Source of the DNA: Planctomycetia bacterium
GTDB taxonomy: Bacteria; Planctomycetota; MHYJ01; WSZJ01
Assembly: GCA_020849035.1 (NCBI GenBank)
Contig: JADLHC010000291.1
Location: 1 to 40,525 of the forward strand
Direction of reading: 5' to 3'
Length of the DNA: 40,525 nt
Shown here: piece by piece, positions 23,054 to 30,800 of the stretch
How positions within the stretch are numbered: position 1 is the first letter of the stretch
Layout: every line of letters begins with the position of its first letter
Program-made: the position numbers and the translations under genes
The notes under the pieces: generated by a model
Seen by the model: only the letters and a program-made list of their open reading frames with translations
Databases searched by the model: none
What the model was told of the DNA's origin: nothing

Positions 23054-23791
23054 ATGACCGCCACGAACGCCGTCACGCAGGTCGGCCCCGATCTCTACCG
23101 GATCTCCCTGTACGTCCCCGACATCGACCTCCAGTTCAACCACTTCCTCGTCGTCGACGAGCAGCCACTCCTCTACCACGCCGGCCTGAAGGGAATGTTC
23201 GAGCCGCTCCGCGCCGCGGTGTCGAGCGTCATCGACCCCGCCCGGCTCCGCTGGATCGGCTTCAGCCACTTCGAGTCCGACGAGTGCGGCGGCCTGAACC
23301 GCTGGCTGGAACTCGCTCCCCGGGCCGAGCCGGTCTGCAGCCAGGTCGGGGCCCTCGTCAGCGTCAACGACTTCGCCATCCGGCCCGCCCGCGGGCTCGC
23401 GGACGGCGAGACCATCGCGACGGGCCGCTACCGCTTCCGCCTCTGCCGCACCCCGCACCTCCCCCACGGCTGGGACGCCTCCGTCCTCTTCGAGGAGACC
23501 CAGCGGACCCTGCTCTGCTCCGACCTCTTCCACCAGGTCGGCCAGGTCGAGCCCCTCACGACCTCCGACGTCGTGGGCCGGTCGATCGCGGCCATGCGCG
23601 CCTACCAGGGCGGGATCCTCGCGGATTACGCGCCCTACACGCCGTCCACCGACAAGCTCTTCGCCAAGCTCGCCGCCCTCGAGCCGCGGCGCCTCGCGAT
23701 CATGCACGGCTCCAGCTTCGAGGGCGACGGGGCGGCGGCCCTGAAGGACCTGGCCGCCGGGTTCCGGGAGGTCCTCTCCCCGGCCCGGTAG
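23054..23791 (+). CDS. MBL-fold di-iron protein, flavodiiron/ODP-like
   Basis: The protein has 245 residues; AGGAGG lies 7 nt before the ATG at 23054. It is a metallo-beta-lactamase fold with the flavodiiron-type ligand set. [12 protein letters not shown] gives His72-x-Glu74-x-Asp76. Later come [28 protein letters not shown] (Asp) and [12 protein letters not shown] (His). This resembles the oxygen-binding di-iron (ODP) domain of flavorubredoxins without a flavodoxin domain. Such proteins reduce O2 or NO or act as sensors. It is controlled, by inference, by the divergent TetR gene. A perfect 12-bp hairpin follows the stop. Confidence 0.88.
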   Translation: MTATNAVTQVGPDLYRISLYVPDIDLQFNHFLVVDEQPLLYHAGLKGMFEPLRAAVSSVIDPARLRWIGFSHFESDECGGLNRWLELAPRAEPVCSQVGALVSVNDFAIRPARGLADGETIATGRYRFRLCRTPHLPHGWDASVLFEETQRTLLCSDLFHQVGQVEPLTTSDVVGRSIAAMRAYQGGILADYAPYTPSTDKLFAKLAALEPRRLAIMHGSSFEGDGAAALKDLAAGFREVLSPAR

Positions 23792-23810
23792 CGGTCGCGG
23801 CTGCGGAGAC

Positions 23811-23840
23811 GGCGGGCCCGCGACCGTCCGCGGGCCCGCC
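23811..23840 (+). terminator. Perfect 12-bp hairpin between convergent genes
   Basis: GGCGGGCCCGCG (23811-23822) and CGCGGGCCCGCC (23829-23840) pair completely around a 6-nt loop, 19 bp after the MBL stop and 5 bp before the stop of the convergent SPFH gene. There is no T-tract; it probably serves both genes as a bidirectional terminator. Confidence 0.65.
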
Positions 23841-23845
23841 GGCCG

Positions 23846-24622
23846 TCACGCGCCTTTCGAGACCAGCCTGTCCACGCCGACGTAGAACTGGTTGCCGCCG
23901 CGCTGGCCGATCTCGCGCAGGACCTCCAGCTCCCGGATCCGCACGAGCTGCGGGTTCGCGGCGAGCAGCGTGGCCTCCTTCTCCGCCGCCGCCAGCCGGA
24001 CCTCCGCCGCCCGCGCCGCGGCCTCCGCGTCCACCTTCGCCGTCTCGGCCCGCGTCGCCGCGTCCAGCTTCTTCACCTCGGCCGTCTTCGCCGCGGCGAT
24101 GAGCAGCGCCTCGCCCTCGCGCTCGGCCTCGATCGCCTTGTTCATGATCTCCCGGAGGTTGCCCGGGAAGACCAGGTCCTTGACGTCCGCGCGCCGGATC
24201 TCGACGCCGTACCCCGCGCCGCTCCGGCCGACGTCCTCGCGGACGGCGTCCGAGATGTCGTTGCGGTCCCGGAGGATCTGGTCGAGTGTCCGCGTGGCGA
24301 GGAAGCGCCGCGCGGCGAGCTGGACGTCCTCGTAGAGGCGGACCTCGTACGACTCGACGTTCTGGAGCGCTGCCGTGGCGTCCACGACCTTGAAGTACAC
24401 GAGGATCGAGAGCCGCAGCGCGACCTTGTCGGCCGTGAGGATCTCCTGGTTCTTGATCGTGCTCGACCGCTCGCGGAGGTCCACGATGGCGACGTCGCGG
24501 CGGGGAGCGCGGAGCCAGTCCCAGAAGACGTGCCGCCCGGCCGCGAGGACGCGGACGAGGGCGCCGTCCTCGTAGAGGATCCCGGCGTGGCCTTCACGGA
24601 TGATGTGGACGGTGTGGAACAT
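23846..24622 (-). CDS. SPFH/Band-7 domain protein (slipin/stomatin-like)
   Basis: The protein has 258 residues from the ATG at 24622 (AGGAG lies 13 nt upstream, a slightly long spacing). It has the stomatin order of motifs: a short N-terminal strand region (GHAGILYEDGALVRVLAAG), VDLRERSSTIKNQEILTADKVAL, LRLSILVYFKVVDATAAL, a helix with LAARRFLATRTLDQIL, DVGRSGAGYGVEIRRADVKDLVFP, then an Ala/Glu-rich coiled coil (about 190-235). There is no clear N-terminal transmembrane hairpin, unlike many slipins. These proteins form membrane-associated rings that regulate proteases or membrane domains. The usual NfeD partner gene is absent. Confidence 0.9.
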   Translation of the reverse strand: MFHTVHIIREGHAGILYEDGALVRVLAAGRHVFWDWLRAPRRDVAIVDLRERSSTIKNQEILTADKVALRLSILVYFKVVDATAALQNVESYEVRLYEDVQLAARRFLATRTLDQILRDRNDISDAVREDVGRSGAGYGVEIRRADVKDLVFPGNLREIMNKAIEAEREGEALLIAAAKTAEVKKLDAATRAETAKVDAEAAARAAEVRLAAAEKEATLLAANPQLVRIRELEVLREIGQRGGNQFYVGVDRLVSKGA

Positions 24623-24652
24623 GGGGAAGGCGGGACTCCTTTCTGGAGTAAT

Positions 24653-24742
24653 CCCTTTCCCGTTCCCTTTCCCGTTCCCTTTCCCTCGCGCTGCGGCGAC
24701 GCGAAGGGCAGGGAATGGGAAAGGGAACGGGAAAGGGAAAGG
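24653..24742. repeat. Long purine/pyrimidine inverted repeat built from CCCTTTCCCGTT units
   Basis: The plus strand carries a pyrimidine arm (24653-24685) of tandem 12-mers CCCTTTCCCGTT. After a GC-rich loop comes a purine arm (about 24700-24742) that is its near-complete complement. The stem is roughly 35 bp with few mismatches. It lies just upstream of the SPFH gene, 30-120 bp from the start codon. It could form a hairpin, a triplex (H-DNA) or a G-quadruplex. Confidence 0.75.
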
Positions 24743-24857
24743 ATCGACGGCACGGAACTTCTCGCGTCCAGGACGCTTCCTCCTTCGGAGAAAGCGGTCA
24801 TCAGAGGTCGGGGTGGCGCCCGATGGGCGTCCTATGTGAAGGACGGGTGTCCGATAA

Positions 24858-24900
24858 TGGGTCGGGTGGAGGATTCGAACCTCCACGGTTGCCAGCCGTA
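24858..24900 (-). other. tRNA-derived 3' remnant (T-arm plus variable-arm-like hairpin)
   Basis: On the minus strand GGAGG-TTCGAAT-CCTCC (24884-24868) is a perfect tRNA T-arm, followed by ACCCGAC and CCA (24867-24858). It is preceded by ACGG-CTGGCAA-CCGT, which fits the variable arm of a type II tRNA. No 5' half pairs with the acceptor strand (GTCGGGT is not found within 100 bp) and no D-arm is seen. It is therefore scored as a fragment, not a working tRNA. Such 3' tRNA pieces often mark integration sites. Confidence 0.4.
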
Positions 24901-25047
24901 GGCCGCTTCATGGGCCCAGGGCGCGGATCACCCCGGTGTCGGGGACTCCATGAGCGAAGGGACGGGAAGGTTCGCGGGAATCCGTGAGTCTCGTGCCGCC
25001 GGATCCGCGAAGACTCCTTCGACCCGCAGCCGGCCAGCCGAGGACCG

Positions 25048-26223
25048 TTACTTCCGGTCGAGCAGCTCCTTCGCGCGCCGGAGGTTCGCGTCCAGCCGCC
25101 TGCGTCCCTCCCCGTGCTCCCACGAGCCGAACTCGATCCTGTACGTCCCCGCCGTCAGCTTGCCGGCGATCTGCGCTTCGCCCAGCGCCACGAAGCGCTC
25201 GACGAGGGCGCGGGCCTTGGGGTCCTTCGGGCGCTCCTCGAGCGCGTCGCAGGCGTTCGCGAGGTACTTGAGGAGCGCGTCGGCGCCGCCGCCGCCGCCG
25301 GCGTACCGCCGCGCGTTGACCTTGTCCTCCCGGTCCGGCAGGTCGAAGCCCCCGTCCTTCGGCTTCGCCTCGCGGACCAGCGCGTCGAGCGCCGCGACGT
25401 AGTCCGCGTGCTCCGCGTCGTCGCGCGGGCGGCCGGCCTGGAACGGCACGTGCACGAGCAGCCGCGCCAGCTCCTCGCGGATCGCCCAGCTCTCCTGCGG
25501 CTCCTTCCGCAGGCGGGCCACCTCGTCCGCCCACGTGTCCTCGTCGTCGTACAGGATGCGGATGTCGTCCTCCTCGCCCGGCTCGAACTTCTCCCGCTTC
25601 CACACCAGCTCCTTCCCGCGCCGCTCGAACCCCGCGTCCGGCCACGCCCGGTAGACGTGCGCGAGCGAGAGCCCCTCGACCCGCAGCGTCACCGTCGCGC
25701 GGCCGATCGGGTTCTTCCACGGGGCGCCGGTGTGAAGCACGTACCCCGTCGTGACCGTGGTGTAGAAGTCGTGCTCGAGGACGAGCTCGTAGTGGACGGC
25801 GTGCGTCACCTTCGCGCCCGCCGCGAACGAAACCTGCCAGACCTGCCACCAGTCCTCGCCCTCGTGAAGCGGCCAGTCGCCCTCCGCCTTCTTTCCGAGG
25901 TTCACCGCCGTCGCCTTCGCGGCCTTCCCGTCGAGCGAGACCGTGAAGTTCTCCATGTTGTTCACGGGCCCGATCGGGAACCCTTCCTCGAGCTCCGTCG
26001 CCTTCCCGAGGTTCGTCATCTCGAACGTCGCGTCCACGACGAGCCGCTCGCGGCGCTTGCCGTCCGCCTTGAGCACGAGCGTGACGTCCTCCGACGTCAT
26101 CTCGATCTCGATCCCCGCCATGTCGCCGCGGGGCACGAGGCCCGGCGCGCGCTGGCGCGGTTTCGGGCCGACGTCGGCCCAGGCGGGCAGTCCGGCAAGG
26201 AGGAGAACCAGCGCGGGGCGCAT
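25048..26223 (-). CDS. Secreted protein of DUF4424-like type, function unknown
   Basis: The protein has 391 residues with a signal peptide (MRPALVLLLAGLPAWADVGPKP), ATG at 26223. After the cleavage site, IEIEMTSEDVTLVLKADGKRRERLVVDATFEMTN-type strands (about 38-70) and a PIGPVNNMENFTVSLDG segment resemble DUF4424 exported domains. Next comes HAVHYELVLEHDFYTTVTTGY. The C-terminal 150 residues are helical and charged (ALDALVREAKPKDGG). A five-glycine run (AGGGGGADAL) lies near residue 310. No catalytic motif is apparent. It follows the GH26 gene on the same strand with a 92-bp gap. Confidence 0.7.
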   Translation of the reverse strand: MRPALVLLLAGLPAWADVGPKPRQRAPGLVPRGDMAGIEIEMTSEDVTLVLKADGKRRERLVVDATFEMTNLGKATELEEGFPIGPVNNMENFTVSLDGKAAKATAVNLGKKAEGDWPLHEGEDWWQVWQVSFAAGAKVTHAVHYELVLEHDFYTTVTTGYVLHTGAPWKNPIGRATVTLRVEGLSLAHVYRAWPDAGFERRGKELVWKREKFEPGEEDDIRILYDDEDTWADEVARLRKEPQESWAIREELARLLVHVPFQAGRPRDDAEHADYVAALDALVREAKPKDGGFDLPDREDKVNARRYAGGGGGADALLKYLANACDALEERPKDPKARALVERFVALGEAQIAGKLTAGTYRIEFGSWEHGEGRRRLDANLRRAKELLDRK

Positions 26224-26315
26224 GGCGGCATTATTCCGGATGCGGGGCCGGAACGTGCGGGATTCCGCCAGGCCCGGTGGAGGCCGTTCACCACGACGCG
26301 GCAGCCCGGACGCCG

Positions 26316-27401
26316 TCACCGCGGTGTCCTGGTGGGAAGCACCTCCACCCCGTCCCGGTTCACTACCCACGGGTCCGCCAGCGCTTCCCCCGCGTTCTCC
26401 TGGTCGACGAGCGCCATGCGGCTCAGCCCGTAGCTGTGCCAGTGCCACCAGAAGACGGCCTGCGGTGCGCGGGCCCGGAAGCCGGCGACGACGGCGCGGA
26501 GGTCGCGGGACGCGAACTGCGACGTGTCGAGCTCCGGGCCGTACTCGGCGACGCCGAACGGCTTGCCGAGCCTGAGAAGCGCGTCCATCCCGCCGGAAGC
26601 GAGGTGGTCGAGGTCGTTGGCGTAGTAGTCGAGCGCGGCCACGTCCACGAGCTCCGCGCCCGGGTAGAACTTCTCGACGGGCGCGATGTGCGCCCCGCCC
26701 CACGGGTTTGCGGCGGGGGCGTAGACCCAGAGGAGGTTCGTGAGGGCCCTGTCCGCCGTGAGGAACCGGTGCATGTCGCGCCACAGCGCGACGTAGTCCG
26801 CCGGAGGCGCCATCCCCCACCAGAACGCGTCGATGTTCATCTCGTGGAGGGGCCGGAAGAGCACGACGACGCCCGCGTTGCGCAGCTCCGCCAGCCCTGC
26901 CGCGACCGTATCGAGCGCGGCGCGCCACGCCGCGTTCCCCGGCGTGCCGGGGCGCAGCAGCGCGGGGAGGTCCACGTTCGAGCGGTCCCGGCAGTTGCCC
27001 CCCGTGAGCGGGTTGCCGAGCGAAGCGAGGTTCACGCTCACCAGCCCGCCGCGGTTCCAGTGGGCGATGAGCAGCCGGTTGACGTCCCGGATCGCCGCCG
27101 GGTCGAGCGACCCGAGCACGTAGTCCACCGTCACGAACGCCGGGACCTGTCCCGTCTGCACGCGCAGTCCGTCCACGAACTTCGAGTAGCCTTCGACCGC
27201 GCCGGGGCCGTGCCCGATGTTCTGCCCCGAGAGCAGGCGGCGGTCGGGGCGGGCCGGAAGCGACCGCAGATACGCCAGCACGTCCGCGGTCGTCGTCGCC
27301 GCGCGCGGCGACAGCGGCGAAGGCTCGGGCGCCGGAGGGGGAGGCCCCGCGCAGCCCACGGCCGCAACCCACGCGGCGACGAAACGGAGGCGGTTTCTCA
27401 T
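26316..27401 (-). CDS. Glycoside hydrolase family 26-like lipoprotein (beta-mannanase type)
   Basis: The protein has 361 residues. The ATG at 27401 begins a lipoprotein signal MRNRLRFVAAWVAAVGCAG with lipobox AVGC, followed by a Pro-rich spacer. The barrel has GH26 features: RRLLSGQNIGHGPGAVEGY, FVTVDYVLGSLD, VVLFRPLHEMNIDAFWWG (His-Glu, acid/base Glu), LLWVYAPAANPW and KPFGVAEYGPELD (nucleophile Glu). GH26 enzymes cut beta-1,4-mannans or related glycans. Here it is probably anchored to a membrane and exposed to periplasm or surface. Motif spacing and length are normal. Substrate specificity cannot be read. Confidence 0.88.
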   Translation of the reverse strand: MRNRLRFVAAWVAAVGCAGPPPPAPEPSPLSPRAATTTADVLAYLRSLPARPDRRLLSGQNIGHGPGAVEGYSKFVDGLRVQTGQVPAFVTVDYVLGSLDPAAIRDVNRLLIAHWNRGGLVSVNLASLGNPLTGGNCRDRSNVDLPALLRPGTPGNAAWRAALDTVAAGLAELRNAGVVVLFRPLHEMNIDAFWWGMAPPADYVALWRDMHRFLTADRALTNLLWVYAPAANPWGGAHIAPVEKFYPGAELVDVAALDYYANDLDHLASGGMDALLRLGKPFGVAEYGPELDTSQFASRDLRAVVAGFRARAPQAVFWWHWHSYGLSRMALVDQENAGEALADPWVVNRDGVEVLPTRTPR

Positions 27402-27437
27402 CGTGCCCGTTCTACACCACGTCAATCCGCCGCGTTT

Positions 27438-27495
27438 CAGCGGGCGCGAATCAAGCGCAGCGGCGCGACGTTTCCGGCGCCCGGCGACACGGGGG
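27438..27495. repeat. Dispersed 58-nt repeat, copy A
   Basis: First of three ungapped 58-nt copies (others at 32098 and 37268). It starts CAGCGGGCGCGAATCAAGCG and ends GGCGACACGGGGG. Identity by hand count is 39/58 to copy B and 42/58 to copy C. Internal GC-rich inverted segments could form a hairpin. It lies in the 216-bp gap between the GH26 gene and the DUF3368 toxin gene. Confidence 0.6.
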
Positions 27496-27617
27496 CGGCG
27501 GGCGAGGACGCCAGAGCTTCAGACTGCGCGATCCGAATGCGCCTCCAGCCCGGCGAGGACGTCCGGCCGCGTAGTCAGCTCGATCTCCGAGTCCGTTCGC
27601 CCGTCGGCGCGAGGCGG

Positions 27618-28070
27618 TTACTCGCCCGCTCTTCGCAGTGCTTCGAGCCGGAGCGCCGGCGCGATGTGGAAGCCGGCGGCCGTCAGGGAGTTCATGACGG
27701 GAGTGATGGCCGGAAGGTGACCGTCGCGTTTCGCCCGCAGGATCAGGCCCGCCGTGCCAACGATCGCCAACCCCATTTCCTCCGCTATGCGGCGTGCCTT
27801 GCGATCATCGAGGATGATCTCAGCGCCGGCAGATTCTGCAGCAAGCGCAGTCGCCTCCGATTCTCCCGCCTCGACTTGGAGTCGAAGCGCCGCGACGAGG
27901 GTGGTGTTCCTAGGCGCGGCGAGCTCGAGCCTGGGCAGCGGGACGGCGAATGTGGCGATGACGGCCGGCGGAGCGATGATCCTCGTGAACTGCGCGGTGA
28001 CCAGGTCGAGCCTTCCGATGCGCTCCAGCCCGATCAGGCAGTCGCGGTCCGCGACCGCCAACGCCTTCAC
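27618..28070 (-). CDS. PIN-domain toxin, DUF3368 type
   Basis: The protein has 150 residues from a GTG at 28070 that overlaps the antitoxin stop by 4 nt (GTGA). The PIN acidic residues are in the DUF3368 arrangement: VADRDCLIGLERIG at the N-terminus, EAGESEATALAAESAG, and AEIILDDRKARRIAEEMG (DDR). GLAIVGTAGLILRAKRDG follows, typical of this family. PIN proteins are Mg-dependent RNases; DUF3368 members pair with UPF0175 antitoxins, as here. The gene is complete. Confidence 0.88.
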   Translation of the reverse strand: MKALAVADRDCLIGLERIGRLDLVTAQFTRIIAPPAVIATFAVPLPRLELAAPRNTTLVAALRLQVEAGESEATALAAESAGAEIILDDRKARRIAEEMGLAIVGTAGLILRAKRDGHLPAITPVMNSLTAAGFHIAPALRLEALRRAGE

Positions 28071-28285
28071 TCGCCGAGTTCCTTCGCGAGATCGGCCGCG
28101 GGGTACGCGATGACCGGCACGCCGAACTTCCCGAGCAGCTCCATGAAGGCGCACTTCGAGAACCCCGCCGCCGTCGCCGCCTGGCCCAGCGAGAGCCGCC
28201 CGAGCTCATAGAGCTTCACCGCCATCGCGAGGCGGGCTTCCTCGGCGGCAACTTCGGAAGGCAGGTCGACGGTCAGCGTTGTCAT
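28067..28285 (-). CDS. UPF0175-family antitoxin
   Basis: The protein has 72 residues, ATG at 28285. It has the UPF0175 pattern: LTVDLPSEVAAEEARLAMAV at the start, then KLYELGRLSLGQAATAAGFS (an HTH-like stretch) and FMELLGKFGVPVIAYP. It should bind the DUF3368 toxin encoded by the overlapping gene and probably repress the operon. A 21-bp imperfect palindrome lies 12 nt upstream of the start and is a natural operator. Confidence 0.88.
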   Translation of the reverse strand: MTTLTVDLPSEVAAEEARLAMAVKLYELGRLSLGQAATAAGFSKCAFMELLGKFGVPVIAYPAADLAKELGE

Positions 28286-28296
28286 ACCTGTTTTTG

Positions 28297-28317
28297 CCAA
28301 GGGAGCCCGCTCCTTGG
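28297..28317. promoter_or_regulatory. Imperfect palindrome upstream of the UPF0175 antitoxin gene
   Basis: CCAAGGGAGC and GCTCCTTGG face each other with a 2-nt centre and one bulged base. The position, 12-32 bp before the antitoxin ATG, fits an autoregulatory operator. Confidence 0.4.
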
Positions 28318-28491
28318 ACGCTCCTTCCGCTAAAGGATAGAGTCGCGCAGGGTGCCTCCTCGGCGCGAGCCGACGGCGCAGACAAGGCCCGAGCTGAGGA
28401 ACAGGTTCCGCACTGCGCTCAAGGGCGCGGCGACGGAGTCGGGATCGAGCAGACCGCGGCTCATCGGGTACTACGTGACGGGAAACTTGCG

Positions 28492-29775
28492 TTAATCCTT
28501 CTTGCCGCCCGCCCGGGAAGCGGAATCCGCGTTCGCTGGAACTGCCCGGATTGCCCACCCGATCTCGGGTTTGAGGCGCATCGTCGATTCCTCCTGGTGC
28601 ACGCCCACGAATCCGCCGAGGAATTCCATGGAATGCTCCCTGTCAAGGTACTGCCATCGGAATGGAGCGGATGACAGACCCGAAGGAAGATCCTCAGCCT
28701 TCAGTCCGCAGATGATGCGATCCCCCAGACGCGAATCGGGAGGATGGAGCAGGCTCTCCAAGTCCTCAGCGGACGCCGAAAACCAGTGGCTCCGGCGATC
28801 AGCTCGACCGGAAGCGCGGTTCCACAGGTACGGGAAGAACGCAGCCAGCCATCCCGTCGCGTAGGGTCCGCCGCTCATGTCCTGCACCTTGTACAGACTT
28901 CGCCAGAATCCCAGGTTGGTCTTTCCCGCGCTCGCGTTCACGAACTCCGCGAGAATCGGCCTGAGAATCTCCGTCCACCACTGCAGGTCGAACTGACCGA
29001 GTTGATCTGTCCGTCGCGCGAGCCGGTTCCAGTCGTCCGTCGTTCCCAGAAGCGTGACCTCGGGTATTCCGCAAAGCGTCAGGAAATCGAGATTGAAGTA
29101 GGTCTGAACGGCGTCGAGCAGGACGGCGCCCGCGGCCGCGGTCTCGGCAGGGCCCGTCGTAGAGAAGTCAGGGCTCGTGAGCGCCGACGCCGCGGGGCCG
29201 AGGTACTCACGGACTTGCGCCTGGAACGCTGTGATGACCTCGGCCCAGGGGTTCTCGGGCGCGCCCCTTACGAAATCGTCACGCCGGACCCGCAGGGTGA
29301 GCTGGCCCTCATGGGCCACGAGTTTCTTTCGAACCGACTCCGAGTGCGCGTTCACGTGATTTGCGAACCCTTGCAGGATCAGGAGCCAGAGGATGTCCGG
29401 CGAAAGCACCAGCGGGCGGTGCCCTGAGAACGCCAGATGCGCTGCCGCCATCACTGGATGGAAGCTGACATTGGCGACGAGGGATCCGGAGTACTGCGAG
29501 CACGCTTCGATCGTCCGCGGGGCCCGTTCCCGCAGTTGCTTCAGAATTCCGGCGGCCTCCGGGTCGCCAGACATCGCGAGTTCGTCGATGAGCCCAATCA
29601 GCGTCTCCGGGAGGTCAGGCTTCGTGAGCAGGTTCTGGGTCGCGACAAGGCGAGGCGACTCCAGCAGCGGAGTCCGGGCTCGTTCAACAGGCGAGACATC
29701 GAAGCTCGCGCCCTTCCCGGGACTCTGCGCCTTTGAACCGAAGGGTGCGGGAAGCGGAGATGCTGGATCGGTCAT
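28492..29775 (-). CDS. DUF4419 domain protein
   Basis: The protein has 427 residues, ATG at 29775. The central region follows the DUF4419 pattern closely: LVLSPDILWLLILQGFANHVN, LVAHEGQLTLRVRRDDFVRG, NPWAEVITAFQAQV, TYFNLDFLTLCGIPEVTLLG, TDDWNRLARRTDQLGQFDLQ, WWTEILRPILAEFVNA, FWRSLYKVQDMSGG and GWLAAFFPYLW. The family is best known from fungi, with scattered bacterial members, and has no assigned biochemical function. No signal peptide is seen. It lies between a toxin-antitoxin module and a hutU remnant, in accessory DNA. Confidence 0.88.
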   Translation of the reverse strand: MTDPASPLPAPFGSKAQSPGKGASFDVSPVERARTPLLESPRLVATQNLLTKPDLPETLIGLIDELAMSGDPEAAGILKQLRERAPRTIEACSQYSGSLVANVSFHPVMAAAHLAFSGHRPLVLSPDILWLLILQGFANHVNAHSESVRKKLVAHEGQLTLRVRRDDFVRGAPENPWAEVITAFQAQVREYLGPAASALTSPDFSTTGPAETAAAGAVLLDAVQTYFNLDFLTLCGIPEVTLLGTTDDWNRLARRTDQLGQFDLQWWTEILRPILAEFVNASAGKTNLGFWRSLYKVQDMSGGPYATGWLAAFFPYLWNRASGRADRRSHWFSASAEDLESLLHPPDSRLGDRIICGLKAEDLPSGLSSAPFRWQYLDREHSMEFLGGFVGVHQEESTMRLKPEIGWAIRAVPANADSASRAGGKKD

Positions 29776-29806
29776 CGGCGCGGCCTCCTCCTCAGCCGGT
29801 CGTCAG

Positions 29807-29902
29807 CTACGGGATTGGCACCTTGATCCCGCGCTTCTTCGGCGCTCGCATCGCTTCCTGATGACCCGCATCCGCAGGCCGGGCGATCCCGACGCCGTCG
29901 TC
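29807..29902 (-). pseudogene. hutU: Remnant of a urocanate hydratase C-terminus
   Basis: On the minus strand 31 codons plus TAG (29902-29807) read as the last part of HutU. GVGIARPADAG and KKRGIKVPIP correspond to [11 protein letters not shown] and KKNGIRIPM at the end of the intact HutU encoded at 37425-39065. About 18 of 30 aligned residues are identical by hand count. There is no start, and homology ends exactly where the GNAT gene's stop codon lies, so it is a truncated leftover of a diverged hutU copy. Its orientation is the same as the intact gene. Confidence 0.7.
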
Positions 29903-30404
29903 ACTCCAGCACCTTCTCCATCAGCACGCTCGGGTAGTTCGTGTCCGGCCGCCAGTCCCATTCGCCGCACACCCTGTACCCCCACCGCCGGTACATCTCG
30001 ATGAGCCGGTCCGCGGGCGCCGCGGTGTCGAGCGCCATCCGGCGCGCTCCCCGGGACGCGGCGTGCGCGAGCGCGGCGTCGTGAAGCGCCCGTCCCAGCC
30101 CGCGCCCCGCCCACTCGGGAGCCACCGTGAACTGCCCGAAGCTCCACGTCCCCGGGTCGCGAAAGAGCGGCACCTCGGACTCCGGCGACGGCGGCCTGAC
30201 AGTGATCGTCCCCACGAAACGGCCGTCCGCGACCGCGACGAAACCCTGGCCCTGCGCGAACCGCTTCCGCGTGTCGTCCACGGACTGGTGCGTTGCCCAG
30301 AAGCGGAGGCCCGAGGCGGCGTGGGCGGCGTAGCCCCGGTGGAGGAGGTCCGTGAGGGCGGCGAGGTCGTCGTCGGGGCGCAGCGGCCGGATTTCAGCGG
30401 TCAT
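29901..30404 (-). CDS. GNAT-family N-acetyltransferase
   Basis: The protein has 167 residues, ATG at 30404. It begins TAEIRPLRPDDDLAALTDLL, then FVAVADGRFVGTITVRPP, WSFGQFTVAPEWAGRGLGRALHDAAL (acetyl-CoA loop AGRGLG), GARRMALDTAAPADRLIEMY and RRWGYRVCGEWDW. This is a complete GNAT fold of normal size. The substrate is unknown. Its TGA stop directly abuts the hutU remnant, marking a recombination junction. It is divergent from the small protein/nucleotidyltransferase pair, 114 bp apart. Confidence 0.9.
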   Translation of the reverse strand: MTAEIRPLRPDDDLAALTDLLHRGYAAHAASGLRFWATHQSVDDTRKRFAQGQGFVAVADGRFVGTITVRPPSPESEVPLFRDPGTWSFGQFTVAPEWAGRGLGRALHDAALAHAASRGARRMALDTAAPADRLIEMYRRWGYRVCGEWDWRPDTNYPSVLMEKVLE

Positions 30405-30518
30405 GAGCGGGTCAGCGTCGGACCGCGATCCGGCCACGGGAAGGGATTTCGAAACCACGCCGCGCGCCACCGGGGTCCGCCCTTGCGGGGAGGCCGTTCC
30501 CCGGGGGACAATGCCGGC

Positions 30519-30800
30519 GTGAAGGAAATCCCCGAGGACCTGCCGGGCGCCGAGCTCATCAAGAAGGGAATTCACGACCTTCGCGAGGGCCGGCTGACGC
30601 TCGAATCGCTGCTCGTCTCGATCGGCGCGCGGCGCATCCGCGAGTCCGGCGTCGACGTGCCCGAGGGGCTCTCGACCCCGGAAGAGCGGCTGTACGCGCT
30701 CATCGCCGAGGAGGAGGGCGACGGCGCGCACTCGCAGTACAACGCCTGGGTCCGCAGGCTGATCAGCTTCGAACAGGCGCTCGAATGCGCGAGCCGGTGA
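30519..30800 (+). CDS. Small helical protein preceding a nucleotidyltransferase (possible antitoxin)
   Basis: The protein has 93 residues from a GTG at 30519; GGGGGA lies about 10 nt upstream. It is charged and helical: EDLPGAELIKKGIHDLREGR, LESLLVSIGARRIRESGVDV, and YALIAEEEGDGAHSQYNAWV. No family is recognised with certainty. The 4-nt overlap with the following DUF6036-like gene and its size suggest the cognate antitoxin or a partner subunit. Confidence 0.7.
   Translation: MKEIPEDLPGAELIKKGIHDLREGRLTLESLLVSIGARRIRESGVDVPEGLSTPEERLYALIAEEEGDGAHSQYNAWVRRLISFEQALECASR

Noticed and set aside
24623..24886. N-terminal extension of the SPFH protein (FPFPFPFP...GKGNGKG)
   Set aside because: It is the translation of the purine/pyrimidine hairpin; the conserved domain and a Shine-Dalgarno site support the ATG at 24622.
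24858..24900. A complete tRNA gene (for example Ala-GGC from the CTGGCAA loop)
   Set aside because: If CTGGCAA is read as an anticodon loop, there is no variable region before the T-arm, no D-arm and no 5' acceptor strand.
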